The position numbers were made by a program, and so were the translations under genes. The notes under the pieces were generated by a model, which worked only from the letters and a program-made list of their open reading frames with translations, was not told the DNA's origin and made no database searches. 64,000 nucleotides of DNA from Castanea sativa (lineage: Eukaryota; Streptophyta; Magnoliopsida; Fagales; Fagaceae), in NCBI RefSeq assembly GCF_040712315.1, contig NC_134014.1:9766244-9830243 (forward strand), given 5' to 3'. Below, in pieces: positions 1-20,428 of this stretch (within the stretch, counting starts at the first letter, position 1; each line of letters opens with the position of its first letter).

Positions 1-791
1 CCAACACCCTGAGTCCAACACCTCATACCCAACAAGATTAGTTGGTCATTGCCAGATAAGATCTTAAATTTGAGCTTGGGCAGGGCTTCTACCCACCCAG
101 TGATCTAGCATTGCCAAAGATACAGGATAACTGTAAAAACAGCAGCATCCACCAGGTTTCAAATTTGATAGAATAAGGGCACCCTAATTCAAATCCCAAG
201 TTAAATCTAAGCAAAACTGTTTCAGACCTGAAAGAATATAAAATGCTTAGATTCTATTAGTAGCCACACCAATTTTACCTAGTTGACTACATAATCCTAC
301 ACTTCTCAATGCTTTAAAAGCCATTGCCTAGCCTCTGGTTCATACAATCTTCCATCTGAGCTAATTTAGTTTCTCCAATAGTTGGGTTCTTTCTTACATC
401 AATTTTATAAAAAAAATGGAATTCTCTATCAATTCTTATGACATGAGTTTTAAATTGTAAATATGATATACAACAAATGTCGACAAGAATTAAATGGAAC
501 AAAATGAGACGTAAAGGTCCAAAATGAAAATTGAATCACACATGAAGGGACAAAATGAAAATTGAGAAACATAAAGGGCCAATATAAAAACAGCACCAAA
601 CTCTAAGGGCCAAAAGTGTATTTAAGTATATATAAAAAATACTGACATTATTAAAAGAAGCCATAACAATTACTCCCTTCAAAGGAGGTAGAAGCAGAAA
701 AATTATATATTTTATATGTTTATGCACAAAGATTATGGAAGAATTGGATCTCTGCCCAATTTCCAGGGAAGCAGAGATCCACATACATTAC
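1..791 (-). other. Intron 8 of the kinesin-13A gene (partial)
   Basis: A consensus donor (GTAATG) follows exon 8 at 791. I looked on the minus strand for the next expected motor-domain exon (the conserved IEGAEINKSL region) and did not find it, so the intron runs past the left edge. Short ORFs here have no recognisable similarity. Confidence 0.7.
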
Positions 792-7277
<6,486 letters not shown>

Positions 7278-9600
7278 TTTTCAAGATCTATCGAACAACC
7301 GCTTCACACGCAAAAATCCTCCATCAAAATTTAATAAAATAAAAAAATAAAATCGCAACGCAATTTCAAATCCAGGACAAGGAACTCTTATAAAGACAGT
7401 GATCTGAAATTACATTTATCAAAAAAAGAAACAAAGAGGTACTCACAAGGAGGGGAAAATTCGAATTCAAAGTGGAACATGAAAAGTGATTACTGGAAAA
7501 TGTGACTCAAATCCAAGGAATCTGCAACTCAATGAAACCAGATTTTCAACTCGGAGCTTTAAAACTCGTACAAAATTAACAAAATGGAGTGAAACAAAAA
7601 AACTTGAAGCATGCGTACCAGTTTTTTGTTTTTTTTGGGGGGGGGGGGGGGGGGGGTGAATATACGAATACGCGATCGAATCGATCTGTGGGTTGAGAAT
7701 TTGATAGAGTTGCGATCAGATCCGAAGCGAAGAAATGAAGAAAGCAAAACCCTAATTTGATCGTAATGGAAAGGTTCAATGTCTCTTTCTTTCTTTACCT
7801 CTCTCTCAGTGCCTCTCTCTGTGAAATGCAATGAGTACAAAGCCTTGTTGTTGTTGTTGTTGTTGTTGAAATAAATTTATTACTTTGTGTGAAAGAGAAA
7901 TGATGTCAATTATAATTGGTAGATTATTTTCTATTTTTATTTTTTAAGTATTAAACGGACATTTTAAATTTGGTGGATAGATAGACTAATATGCCCTCGG
8001 GGTTATTGATAATTTTCGGGTGTGTCGGTTCCCCTCTGTTGAGTGTGAATGTGACGACGAGTTGCTTCAGTTCAGAGTCAGGCTTCAACATGTGCCAATT
8101 GTAAAGGGGGGCGGCCGGTTGGCCCGAGTGGGTCAGTTTGGGTCAGGAAGTGAAATGTGAAACGTTTATTGGAGGGATATTGTTTGTGTACAGTGCACTC
8201 GGCACGCTACGACGAGGATATACGTTTAAAATTAGATATATGTTCGAATCTTATCGTGTCAATTGCAAAAAGGCATAGTCACAAATGTAAGGCTCTGTTT
8301 GGTCACGGTTAAAACTTGGTTGCCTTTTTTTTATCATTTTTTTTGTCTTATTTATTTATGAATTATGTTAACAAGTGTCTTGACCAATTGTTAACTAACT
8401 ATTTTAAAAAAAAATTTGATACAGCTTTTATGAAAAATAGAAAAAACTGTTAAAATATTAATTGCTTTTTTTCTTGTCCCATCAAAACTTTTTAAAAATG
8501 GTTCACTAACAAATATCCATAAGAGAAATTATTATTTACATTGAGAGGAATGTTGATGTGGTCTTCCCTGACCAATGAGATGGTGTCATCTATGCAAATG
8601 TATGTATGACTTCCTAATCAACACAATAAATAAAAAATAAAAAATAAAAATTACCAAATGATATTATATTTGCATAAATAACAGCATTTTATTAGTTAAG
8701 AGGTCAGGGAGGACCACGTCAACAGTCCTAATAGTGGACTTAATAATTTCTCTATCCTTAAGGCATTCATTAACATTTCTCTTTATTTATTTATTATAGT
8801 TCGTTTAGAATATCCATTTCTTTTCTTTGTTAGTTTATGTATAATTTTTTTAAAACTTTGGTTTTCTGAGTATGATTTATGATTGTACTTTTATAAAATT
8901 TAGTTTTTAAACAAAATATAACTAGTCTTATCCAAACACACTCTAATAATTAAAAAAACACTATGAGTAGCGTTGTGCAAGGATACGAGGGATTAGGCTC
9001 ACCTACTTGAGCGTGTGATATGTATTGAGTGTGGCAGTATGGATACTCGTAGCCGCTGTGATCCGCTAGAACAAGGCGAGAAAAACTCACCTTGAAGTAA
9101 GAGTGGGGTGAGGGTGGAGAATAGAAAACCTGCCTCTTACTTGCCCCATTGTCATTCCTAGTTCTTACGAGTATATTTTTAACTCAATAAATAAAATTAA
9201 TTCTATGAATGGTTGATTGCTACTTTATGTGCAGAGATTTGTGAATGGTTGAAACTTGACCTTCTTTTTATTGTTGATCTGTAGATCAACCAACCAAGCT
9301 GGTTGCACCGTTTGGCCCAAGCTAGTTGAAACTTTATCTTTTTTAGTAGCATTGACTAGTTTACATTAAACAAAACAAAACAAAAAAAATAAAAAAATTG
9401 TTTGTACATTGCCCTCTAAGTTTAAATCCTAGTTTAATCTCTGATTATGAACGAGCTCTTGAGCATGTGAACAATCTCGACTCATGTTTGAAATAAATGT
9501 ACATAAACAATCATAAATTTAATATTCAACTTAGCTCAACTCATTTACAACTTTAACAGTCAATCTATGGAGAAATAGAGAATGCGAAATGGAGAACTTA
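7278..9600. other. Kinesin 5' flank and intergenic DNA
   Basis: This holds the presumed promoter and 5' UTR of the minus-strand kinesin gene. Visible are a G20 run (7637-7656) preceded by T-runs, CT-rich tracts, and (TTG)8 at 7845-7868. A 5'-UTR intron is possible but not provable. Beyond about 7900 the DNA is AT-rich with no gene I can support. Confidence 0.5.
7845..7868. repeat. (TTG)8 microsatellite
   Basis: Eight uninterrupted TTG units lie in the likely promoter or 5' UTR region of the kinesin gene (CAA repeats on the gene strand). Confidence 0.95.
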
Positions 9601-9739
9601 CTGTTGGAAGTTTTTTTTTTTTGGGGGGGTAGTATTTAGAATATTTGTGGTTGCCTATTTAGTAGTATATAATATTGATAATGCGAAGAAAATCAGTAGG
9701 TTGGATACTTCAAACTTGAATGGACTACTTGCTATCTCA

Positions 9740-10355
9740 GTGATCTGGAAAAAAAAAAAAAAAAAAAAAAACGATCAAAGGTGACCGGAGTTGCCGACCA
9801 AGAACCCTCCGATGACAAAGTTAGTTTTCTCTCTATAATTTTGGAGTTCCAACTTTTTAGGAAATGTAAAAATGTACCTTTGTTTTGTCTGAAGAAGTGT
9901 TTATATAGTGTCCTAAGAACAGTTATTAGACTTGTAATCTTCCTTGGATTCGAGGAGGTGTTAGGGTTCAGGGATAACTTCCTCAACTGTTTAAGAGTTA
10001 CATTTTTCTCACATAACGGTTGTTGGAAGTTATACGTGTGATACAGAATTGTTGTATATATCTAGGAATTTTCTCAAGTGTCAAAGGCTCGTTCAGAAAC
10101 CCTCTGGACGAACATATCTCGTTCCTACGGGAGGTCGTTCCTTTATGGACGACCTTATCATGGACGAGGTTTATGATTCCTTTGGACGGCACGGTGTGAT
10201 TTCGTGGAACCCGAACACGCAAAGCTCGTCCAAGCACCTTCTAGCATGGACGAGCTTGCAATGGACGAGGTTCTTACAACCTTTGCTTTATTGGTCTTTC
10301 CCTAGACGACCTCTATGGACGATATTGGAGTTAGTTCCCCATTGGAAATATTTCA
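9740..10355 (-). mobile_element. Probable solo LTR remnant (boundaries approximate)
   Basis: The minus strand has an LTR-like layout: a GC-richer block with repeated GGACGA/TCGTCC motifs (10090-10320), a TATA box CTATATAAACAC near 9900, then a downstream leader. A likely start is TGATGAAATATTTCC near 10349; the far end lies in a poly(A) run near 9750. I found no target-site duplication and no internal coding domains. The ORFs here are not convincing genes. Confidence 0.45.
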
Positions 10356-10359
10356 TCAA

Positions 10360-13300
10360 AAAATATATATATATATCATGGAAGATATCCACTAAAACTC
10401 ACTTATTCCACTAAAAATATCATGGAATATATCCACTAAAAAAAATATCCACTAAAACTCACTTATTCCACCATTCCAAGTATACACATATTTGACTACC
10501 AAAAAAAAAAAGTAATTTTCACTAAAACTTACTTATTCTGTTATTCTAAATATACACACCTAAAAGGGAGAAAAAAAGAAAAGAAAAGAATTATAGTTCA
10601 ATGACATTGACTGCTCTCATTTCTAAGAAAAACTCAAGATCAAATCCTCATTCACATTTACATTATTGTAAATGTCAAATTATAAAATAAATAAATAAAA
10701 ACATAAATCAATTTTCACCGAAACAAAATGAAAAGCATTAATGGAATTCTGAGCCCTACAAGCGGCTTAGCTCGGAAAATTTTAAACACAAGATTCCACT
10801 GGATATATGCATCTCAATTTGGTAATAAATATCCCCTACTTTCTCGGTGACAAGTCGTTGTTAATAATCTGAAAGTATCTCCGCATTTTGATTTGCCTGC
10901 CAGTTAAAGGAAGCAACAAATGCCCTGACGGCATTGAAGCGAGACGTTGTGAACCGTCAAACGCTAAAAATAAAAGGAAAAATGTTAAAATTTTACACTA
11001 TTTTACTACATTTTTTACAAATTATTAATATAGTGAGGGGTTATTAATAAGTAAAAAAAATTATATTAGTGGTAAGCGCAGATCATAATCAGCGAGAATT
11101 TCCTATATTAGCAATTTGTAAAATAATTTATAACTATAGCATTACTTAAAATTTTTTTTTAAATAAAATGTTTTGCTGCGTACAGGGATATGTAACCGTG
11201 AAAAAAAGAAAAACAAATGTCTAAAATCCACTTGATAATGTGTATTGCACATGACCATTAAACACGTATATCTATTTTTGCTGTAACAAGTATCCAACAA
11301 AACCTTTTCCATTTTTAAAAATCTCCATAACAGCAAAGAATTGTTTGGCTAAAGAGACAAATATTTCCGCAGATTAAGACAAGTGGACAACCTAATCACC
11401 AAAAAGGCTCGTGTGGGTTTGTTTCTTCATAATAACTCACCCCCCCCCCCCCCCCCCAAAAGTGATTCACTTTGGTATTTACTTTTAACCAATAATTACA
11501 TACATAGTTTTTTTTTTTTAATAGTTATATGATTACATGAGGAGGGAGATTTGAAGCCTAATCCTCTTTAATAAATAGGCCAGGCAATGCAACTACAATG
11601 TCTTAGCTTTTTGACAACGGCTAAGGTAAAACATTGTTAATGAAATAACATTATTTTCACATGAGAAAAGTTAATGGATGCTCTAAAGCTAAAAGTATTG
11701 ATTTAAAAAATATTTTTATAAATATTTTATTAGAAAATGACAAAATAATTAATTTTTCTAACGACTTTTTATATTTCTCATAAATTGATATCAAAACTTT
11801 CCTAAAATTGTTTATTAATAATTGCTCTAAGGACATTCATTAACATAATCCTTTCTCACATTACCCTATTATTGATATTGTTTTTATTAGAGTCAATCAT
11901 AAGATATAATTTCAAAATTACAGAAAAATTGTAAAAATACATTGTGCGCAAGAGAGAGAGTTGGGATTAGATCTCTCTCCACGGGTTATATATATTTGCA
12001 TTAAATAAATAAAGTAAAAACTAAAAATAAGCTGCTGCTAGATTTGCTCTCAGCATTTGCTTGTCATATTCTAATTTTTCTATTATAGTTTTAAGATTCA
12101 TCATCCAAATGGATAGCATTGGCTTTGGATTCTGAATCTGTGATGTCATAAATAGAAGAGATGGGTGCAATTGCTGAGGATGTTCCACTGAGGAGGAACA
12201 CATTGCATGTGACACCCATGCGACCTTAGCAGTCATGTTGGACACGCGCAAGGTAGCTCTAAATGCAAGACGTGGGCTTGGTAATTGCCTATAATTGACT
12301 AATTCGTAATCTATTGGTGGCTCTGAAAATTATGTGAGCACGAGCAATGGTCTCTAAGTATAATCAAATTTAATTGCGAAAAGCATTATTCTACGTGCAG
12401 AATTGCAGACAACGGTACCTTCCTATCTATGATTTGGTTATTAGAATCTTTCCAAAAGGCAATAATACGTGAGAGTTTGTACTTCATTTTGTTTAAATAT
12501 AATATTGTTTTCGTAATACATAAATAATAAAATATAGATTTTTTATTTTTATTTTTTAAATAATAGATACATTAGAATTTTAATATACAACTTTTATGAT
12601 GATTATTTTTTATTATTAGACCAATATATTATTTCCATGTCAATTTGTGAGAAATATAATTACTACAAAACTCTTTAAATTTGTGTTTTTTTTTTCTCTC
12701 AAAAACAATATGGAAATTCATGGATTGGTGTAAAAGCTTAGTAACCTGAATGGTGTAGAGCTTGTTCCAAACTCTACACCATTCAGATGGGAATTCTAAA
12801 TGTAAGCTTTTTAATTGTTCCAAACTTTTAATAAAAATAATGAATAGATATAGAAATACAAATATCCATTGTATTTCTTGAAATGACTCAAAAAAGTCCA
12901 CCCATGAGAGAGAGAGAGAGAGAGAGCATAGCAACTACTACTACAACTATGAATAGAAGTGAACTAAATTCAAGTACGAAAATTAAATGTATATTTATTA
13001 TGTCATCGTTTATCATTTCTTAGTACTACGGGCTGAAAACTATTTATCAATTTTGTTAACAAATAAATAGTAATAACTTTAAAGTACTAGGTTCAAGGTA
13101 TTGTAGTTAAGCAATTGCTCCTACAATTAGGGTGTGCATTTAACCCATCAACTTGACAAATTATCCCAACCCAATTTGATTTATGTGGATTGAGTTGAAT
13201 TGGTTTTTAAACATGTGATGGACTGAGAATTTCTCAATCCAACAAGATTGGGTTGGAAAAGGTCTAACTTACCTTCAGTCTTATTTTAACTGAATATCTC

Positions 13301-16300
13301 CTTTTGTTTTAATAAGATTCTGTCATATCATCTATTAATTAATTTTTAGTGGAGATTAAAGCTCATTAACACACCATTCTCTCTAAAAAAGAAACTAACT
13401 AAATGTCAAGTTAAAAAAGTAGTGGAGGTAAGTCAAATCTAATTGAATAATTTTCCAGCCAAACCTTTTTATCACAAAAACTTTGCCAACTTAAAGCTCT
13501 AAAGTTTGAATGGGTGTTTTTCTCCACAAAAAAGAAAAAAGAAAAAAAAAGAAGAAGTTTGAACGGGTGTTCTTACTTACCTATTGCTATCAAGTGAGGG
13601 CCTATTTCCCCAATTTGCAAGTAACTGTGAAAACGAAAAGAAACATAAAAGATAAAAGAAGACAAATACTAGATCTTTGTACCAAATGTACTTTAGTCCT
13701 GAATAGATTGAATGCTGGAAGGGCCAAGTAGGAGCCCCATCTCAAACTGGAGAACTAAAAAATTTACCAATAAGCATAGGCAAACAATTTTTAGTTGTTC
13801 CTGTCAATTTACCGAGAAAGGTATCTTCTTCGATCACTTGCTTTGTCAACTCATTGGTATAAATGTAATATTTAGAATAACTTTGGGCATAATGAAGCAT
13901 AATTAAGATAATGATAAAAAGGATGATGACAACGATGTTATACGAAAAAACTATAAAGTTGTATTTTTCTAGGTGAGCTTTATGTTGAAATAAAAAATTC
14001 CCAAAAGACTTCCTTTATAGTTTACAACTTGTTGAATTCCTCAGTTTCCGCTCCTTTCTTTACGTGGAAATCATAAAGAAAACGATAGGATACATCATTA
14101 AGAATACGTTTGTTTACTGTGTTTAGGGTTAGGGTATATGCTAGTTTATTCATTTTTCATCTAATAGAATAAGGATTTCTTTGGCTTTGCTTTTAGAGGG
14201 ATTGAAAAGTTTTTTAAGCTTGGGGTTAAAGCTCTTTTACTTGAAATTCCCAAACGTTTGTTAATTTTGCTAATGAGTTTTAAGGGGTCTCTAAAGTTGT
14301 TATAGCTTTTTAAGGAAAAAAAAAAATCCAGAATCCATTGTTTATGCTTTATAAGTCCAAAATTTAAGTACTATTAACTCTACTTTGTCAAACACTGAAA
14401 ATACTAAGGTGTTTTTCAATCAAAACTCTATATAGTAAAAGACATCTTTGAGACCCCTTAGAATACTACTAAAATTTTAAGCCTAAATGCAAAAACATCT
14501 TTGAAATTTGAGCCAGTTGCAAAAACATTCTCTTAGTTTTAATTCTTTCTGAAATTTTCATAAATGCTAAATTGATTTCTAAGACTAACTTTTGTTAGTT
14601 TTTATGAATGGAAAAATCACATGATCATTACATGACTAGTATCACGAATCAATTTGTGAGTCTTGTTAATGTAGTCACATGATTTTTTCTTTCATAAGAG
14701 CTAATGAAATTTAATCTTAATAGTTAATTTGGCAGATATAAACACCTCACAGAATCATAAATAAGAATTGAAATCTCATCTTTGCAATTGAGCGATTGTC
14801 TCAAACCTTAAGAGAGACTTTTGTATTTTAGCTCAAGTTTTATAAACTCTATCTCCTATTTCTTTATTGCAAAAACCCTAACATTAAAGTTTTTTTTGAT
14901 AACCCCCTAACATTAAAGTTTACCATTAAAACTGTGTACTACTGCATCAATGCCAAACCGTCACTAAAACAACTTTTGATTAAGGGTGTGTTGTTGTGTC
15001 ATTGTGGGCCAACAAGAAAGGAGAATTAGCTGGTGGATCTCGACGTGGGCCCTCTGAAAAAATCCCCCACTTTTCAATTCGGCCTAACCTATATATTATA
15101 CCGTGCACTGCACTTCTTTTGAAGAAAGCCTTGCTTTAACTTAAAGCATGTGAGGTTGAGAGACAAAACAATTAGAAGAGGTAATTTGAATTAAAGTATC
15201 ATCATTTCTTGACCAAATTCCCTTCTAAATTTTACGTACACCGCATTCTTGGTAATCAAAATTGACAATGTGGCTCCTGTAGACCCCTTGTCCAATTATC
15301 CTGCCAACTCAACCTCATTACATTACATTAGGAGCCTATAAAATCTTTCAATGGGCGGTGAGTTATTGATTTTTTTTGTTTGGCCCCATTAACTAGGTGC
15401 TCTTATAACATTTATTAAGAGAAGGGTTCAGTTTACAATATTATCACAACAAATTATATATAATAAATTGTTATTGATTATAATTTTTATTCACTTAGTA
15501 ACAATCAATAGCAACTTACCAAATCAAAAAAAATAAATAAAAATAACAACCTACCACCTATGATTTTTTGTGAAAATATTGTAAACATAGTATCTCTCAT
15601 CTATTAACGGATCATTTTAGAAAAAATTTAGCACAATTTTCATCAAAAATTTAAAGAGTCGTGAAAAAAATCTACTACTTTTTTTTTTTTCCATATATAT
15701 ATATTTTTTAAAAATATTACTAATACCCTTATGCGTCTTTTAACTTTTCCCCTTGCTCGTTCTCAAGATACTTTTCCCCTTGCTTTCAAAAAAAAAAAAA
15801 AAACTTTTCCCCTTTGTTTTTTTGGGTGGGGTTGATTGGAGTCATTAATTCAAACTCCAAAGTGATTAGTTAGCCGTTGTGTAAGGCGGCTGAATTACCC
15901 AATAGTTGTGGGCCTTGTGGCCTACATAAGGACCTACAAACTTTTTTTTTTTGAGACTTACAAACTTGATTTAAGGATTTTGTCAAAACTCAAAACTTGA
16001 AACTTTTGCTTGAAGGACCGGACTAAAGCAACACCATATAGGGATCATCTTAATTCAAATTTTATTTTGGTCTTTTCAACATTAAAATTTCTAATTAAAT
16101 ATAAGAAGTTTCCTATAAGATTGTATGAAGTCTAATGAAAAATTTTCGTATGATATTGAATACTTAATTTTAATTGAGAATGAATTGGATATTACATTAT
16201 CTCTTCAATATGCTCATAGCATTATTTTAATTTTATGATGTAATTTTTGCTCCTTCGAAAGTTTTATACTTTTTGAGTTTTAAATATCTTAAATTTGAGA

Positions 16301-16940
16301 GCCAAAGCACAAAAATTTAATTTTTTAATGTATAAAATATTAATTTTAATTATATTTATATATTTTTCACCTAGCTACACCCTTTAAGATATCCTTGCTT
16401 CCATCGCTATCTTAGAAAACATGAAATCCATGAACAGCGAAGCCCTCTGAGTTGTAAATTTGTAATCTTCGCAAGCAAAGAAAACTTGTATAAGAAAATT
16501 TGCTTTTTACAACGCACATGATGTATGGTATGCGTTGCAAATTCCACACGTTCATAATCTTTAGGTAGCATATTCGTATAAACTATAAAGTCTATGCTTA
16601 GAAAGTCAAATTATAATAACTTGCTATAAGTAGAAACAAAATAAATAATTACATGAATGTTGGTTCCAAAATACACATTTTTTTTTTTTTTATCAGTGGC
16701 CTTCTAATTAAATGATGTTTAATTATATATCTTCCTTCTAAGATAGAAACGGAGGGAGTCTATTTTACAATTATGATTTTCTCATATTTAACAGTATAAT
16801 GTACGTTTAGATTTGTATATTTAATTTAAATTATAAAATGGACCCATTTGAATTAGAGTGGAACCTTTTTCCGATTAGTAAAAAAAAACACACACACAAA
16901 AAATTATCAACTAGTAGCAATTCTATCCATGGATTTATGC
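10360..16940. other. AT-rich intergenic DNA with decayed repeats
   Basis: No gene supported. Visible: short direct repeats of a CATGGAAxATATCCACTAAA motif (10375-10480), a MITE-like inverted pair with termini near 10982 and 11150, a C18 run (11440-11457), a GA tract near 12906, and several homopolymers. A small minus-strand ORF at 12021-12251 has no recognisable family. Confidence 0.45.
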
Positions 16941-17127
16941 ATTTTCAGTGATGCCAAGAATGTTGTGGATTTATGTCTCTTGGGAAATTGATCCGTTATT
17001 GCAGGATATTTTGAATCTAACCTCTCAAATTTCTCGTTTTGATATTGGTTTCTGTTGGTTGGGTTGTGAAGGTTATGTTACAGTTAATAGGCTGGCGAAA
17101 TGGGCGCTTAGATTCTGGGGCTTTTGA
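16941..17127 (+). pseudogene. Fragment of a non-LTR-type RNase H-like domain
   Basis: The reading starts IFSDAKNVVDLCLLGN, hits a stop, and continues after a +1 shift as PLLQDILNLTSQISRFD and later VNRLAKWALRFWGF. This resembles the C-terminal RNase H-like (RVT_3) domain of plant LINE-derived proteins, where an acidic SDA and a terminal LAKWAL-like motif are common. It is short, frameshifted, and without RT or endonuclease nearby. Recognition is by motif only. Confidence 0.45.
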
Positions 17128-17534
17128 AAGCAAAGGCTCTTGTCTAAGAAAAAGTATATTGCATAAAATGATATTACTTTGTCCGTTTTCAAATCTAGTA
17201 TACGAGAGATATACATATAAAACTAACTATCCACTAATATATGTTCTTCGAATGTTTTTAAACCTTCTTATGAATTGAAAATATAAGATTATATTATGGA
17301 TATAATGGAAATCTGCACAACATTAATATTTTAGTTCATTATGAGCATGTTTTCTCCACAAAAAAAAAAAAAGTTTATCATTATCAATACTAAAGACATA
17401 GCTATTTTCACAAACTTATTAAGATAACAAATTATAATTTTAGTTACATCACTTTCATATAAGCTCATAATTAATATCACCTTTAGTATCCATAACATGT
17501 ATTAACAATTGTATAATATATATTGTCTTTTCAT
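17128..17534. other. AT-rich spacer before duplicated segment A
   Basis: Nothing is supported here. The homology shared with segment B begins near 17535, just after a TA-rich stretch. Confidence 0.4.
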
Positions 17535-18828
17535 TTCTATTTTGGGTTCGGTTGAGCTCGGTAGTGCCCATAATCTAAAACCCCAAATACCCAAAAACCA
17601 ATCTAAAACCCCAAAAATATTTTCTTGTGGGGCTGACCTTTAGGACTAAAATGAAATTGTATAAAACTCACAAATATATATACACACATGTAGTTATATA
17701 TGTGTTTGTTATTTGCTTGAAAAGATAGTTTTCTTTTTAAAATTATTTTGTGAGAGATAGATAAACTAAATTATAGGAAAAGTCTTAATTCAATTTCTTT
17801 CTTAGATTTTTTAATATCATGAGTTTATGTAGATACTATCCTTTCATATAAAATTAAATAATTCATATATCATATAGTGTCTTATATATGTTTTTAGAAT
17901 GTAATGAGATAATTTTTACTTCATTGAAACTTTTAACTTCCTAAACTTTTGAAAAATTATTTATTTATTAAAAATATGCTAGATACTTAACATATATACG
18001 CGCATACTTAGAGGTTCTTCTATTTTTTAGGGGAATCCTTGATACCATTAAGAAGATTAATATTATTACCACCAAGGGAAATAGAATGTAAAAATAATTA
18101 ATTATAAAAGAAAAGGCTTATGTTAGTTTTTTTTTTTTTTCAAGAAGCAAAACTTGATAACTAAAAGGGAAATATGTTTTAAAACTAAAATCAAATATGT
18201 GTGACAAATTAACAATAAATATACAAAAGAGCATCTTAATTACGCCAAAAGAAATACATAGTTTAGAAGAAATTTAAGGTTAAATGTGATTAGTAATAGA
18301 CATATAGTAACAATAGTAGCAATGGTTTGAAGTAAGCAATTAAAAGTAAAAATAATATGAAGAGTGGAGATTTTATTTATGATATGAAAAAAAGTATCTA
18401 AAAAAATTATTATGTAGTATAGATCTTGCTCTTCAAAATTCTCCAAATTAAAGAAAAATAAAAGAAGAGTGGTGATAACGGTTATATTTTTGAAGAGGTG
18501 ATAACGGTTTTTGAACATGGAGTTGTCCACAAAATTGTATTGTTTATAAAATTTGATTTTGAAAAAAAAAGAAGCCTGGTGGGGAGGGTTTTTTTTTTTT
18601 TTTGTTTTTTTTTGTTTGGGATAAATCTTTATTTTTATAAGGTAAACCTATCTAATTTTTTGTGACAATTGTATAAGTTTTTTGATTAAAAAGAAAAAAA
18701 TAATTTTATAAGTTTATCTCTTAAAAATTTTGAAATTGGTTTTCTAATCTTTAGTAAAGAAACAATTAATTAATTGGGTAATTGAAAAGGCGTAGGTTCA
18801 AAGTTCAAACCGTTTTTGGCCTATTATT

Positions 18829-20428
18829 GGTGAAAATGCACATTTGATCCCTACATTTTGGGTCAATTCCCATTTTGGTTCCAAAATTGATTTCGTTACT
18901 AATGTCATCCCTAAAAAAAGAAAATCATTTTTAAAATGGTTTTTGCTGTTAGCCAACCAACGAAAAAAATCTTACATGTCTAACGGAATGCTCTGCTTGC
19001 TGACAAGGCGTTGACGTGGCCATTAAAATATTATTAAAAAAGATTATCTGACATTTAAATTAATAAAAAAAAAGCCAGATCAGAGGATTTAAACTAAATT
19101 AAAAAATAAATTAAAAAACAAACCTTTAATTTCTTAATTTTAATTTAAGCTGAAAATACAAATTTGATTTAAACTGAAATTTTAATTTCTCAATTCTCAG
19201 TTTTAAAATTTTTTGTCACCATCCTCTGCACCAAACCCCAATCCCAAGTTCCCCAACCCAACATCAAATTTTCTTAGTCACCAACATCACAGCATCAATT
19301 TAATCCCTCTCTCTACCCATTGTTCTCTCACTCTCTATCTCTTTGATTTCTCTTTGATCTGCTCCATATCCAGACACCCATGGCTAAAGATAGCAAGCTC
19401 CAAAACCCAAACACCCATGGCCAAATAAAACAAAACACTCTCTTCAATCTACCCATAAGCCCATGGCCGAAGACTCCAAGCTCTACCTCTCACGACCACG
19501 AGCCGCCGAGACTCGATTGATGAGGACGACGGCGATATGGGGTGGCGGAGGAGTCGTTTCGTGGTCGGGATGGCGTCGTTTGATGAGTGGCTGAGGAGGT
19601 GGATTATGTCGTTTTGGTGTTGTGGTTGGTGGTGTGAAATGGTGTTATTGGTTTCAGGAGGCAAAAATGGCGCCATTGGATCTGCTCCAAACCTAGATTT
19701 GCTCCTGATAAGAACATAAAAAAAGAAAGAAAAAAAAACCATCTAGATCTGGGTTGGTGTTTGTGTACAATTGATTTTTGTAGAAGAATTTGTGTACAAA
19801 TTTTGGAATATTTTGGGTTACTATTCTTTTGTTCTTGGGATTGAATATTATGGGTTTGTTGTTCTTGTATGTTCATGATCAAGATGAATTTGGAATAGGA
19901 ATTTGATAATTTGAATGTGAAATTAATGACTTTATGGGTTTGCTGGAGATTGGTTGGTTTGTTGGATTTATTTTTTGTTTCCTGGCATTGATGGAGATTA
20001 GATTTGGTTGCTAGGATTGTCTCTTGGATTTAGGAAGAACATGAAGAACAAACTGTTATGTTCTTACGAAAAAATAATGAAAAGTAAAAAAAAAAAATTT
20101 AAATTAGATTTAAGGCTTTTTCTTAAATTTAATTTATTTTATGTTTAAAATTTTTGACATGGCTTTAAAAAAAAATATTAAAATGCTGACATGACATTTA
20201 AAAATGCCAAATAATCTTTTTTAATAATATTTTAATAGTCATGTCAGCACTATGTCAGCAAGTAAGGCATTCTGTTAGTCATGTAGGATTTTTCCGTTGA
20301 TTGGCTAACGGCAAGGACCATTTTAAAAACGATTTTATTTTTTTAGGGATGACATTAGTAACGAAATCAATTTTGAGACCAAAATAGGAATTGACCAAAA
20401 ATGTAGAAACTAAAAGTTCATTTTCACC
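18829..20428. mobile_element. Long-TIR Mutator-like element, Pack-MULE candidate
   Basis: Both ends carry GGTGAAAATG inverted repeats that remain alignable for about 230 bp (left 18829-19060, right 20190-20428), with shared blocks such as GATTTCGTTACTAATGTCAT. TIRs this long are typical of Mutator-like elements. No transposase is visible. The interior (19200-20050) has a CT-rich leader-like start, a GC-richer patch (19440-19580), then T-rich intron-like DNA, resembling a captured plant gene 5' end. No 9-bp target duplication is seen (left CCTATTATT, right a T-run). Short ORFs are weak. Confidence 0.7.

Noticed and set aside
1..790. Next kinesin exon in the first 790 bases
   Set aside because: No minus-strand translation matching the conserved motor continuation was found.
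9781..10414. Overlapping ORFs near 10 kb as a host gene
   Set aside because: They fall in an LTR-like region with a minus-strand TATA box and repeated GGACGA words; no protein motif recognised.
12021..12251. 76-codon minus ORF with a possible short amphipathic C terminus
   Set aside because: No recognisable domain, no splice context and no neighbouring exons; could be a decayed gene fragment but cannot be supported.
19449..19882. Coding gene inside the long-TIR element
   Set aside because: Short overlapping ORFs in a leader-like region with no conserved domain; better explained as captured non-coding or partial gene sequence.
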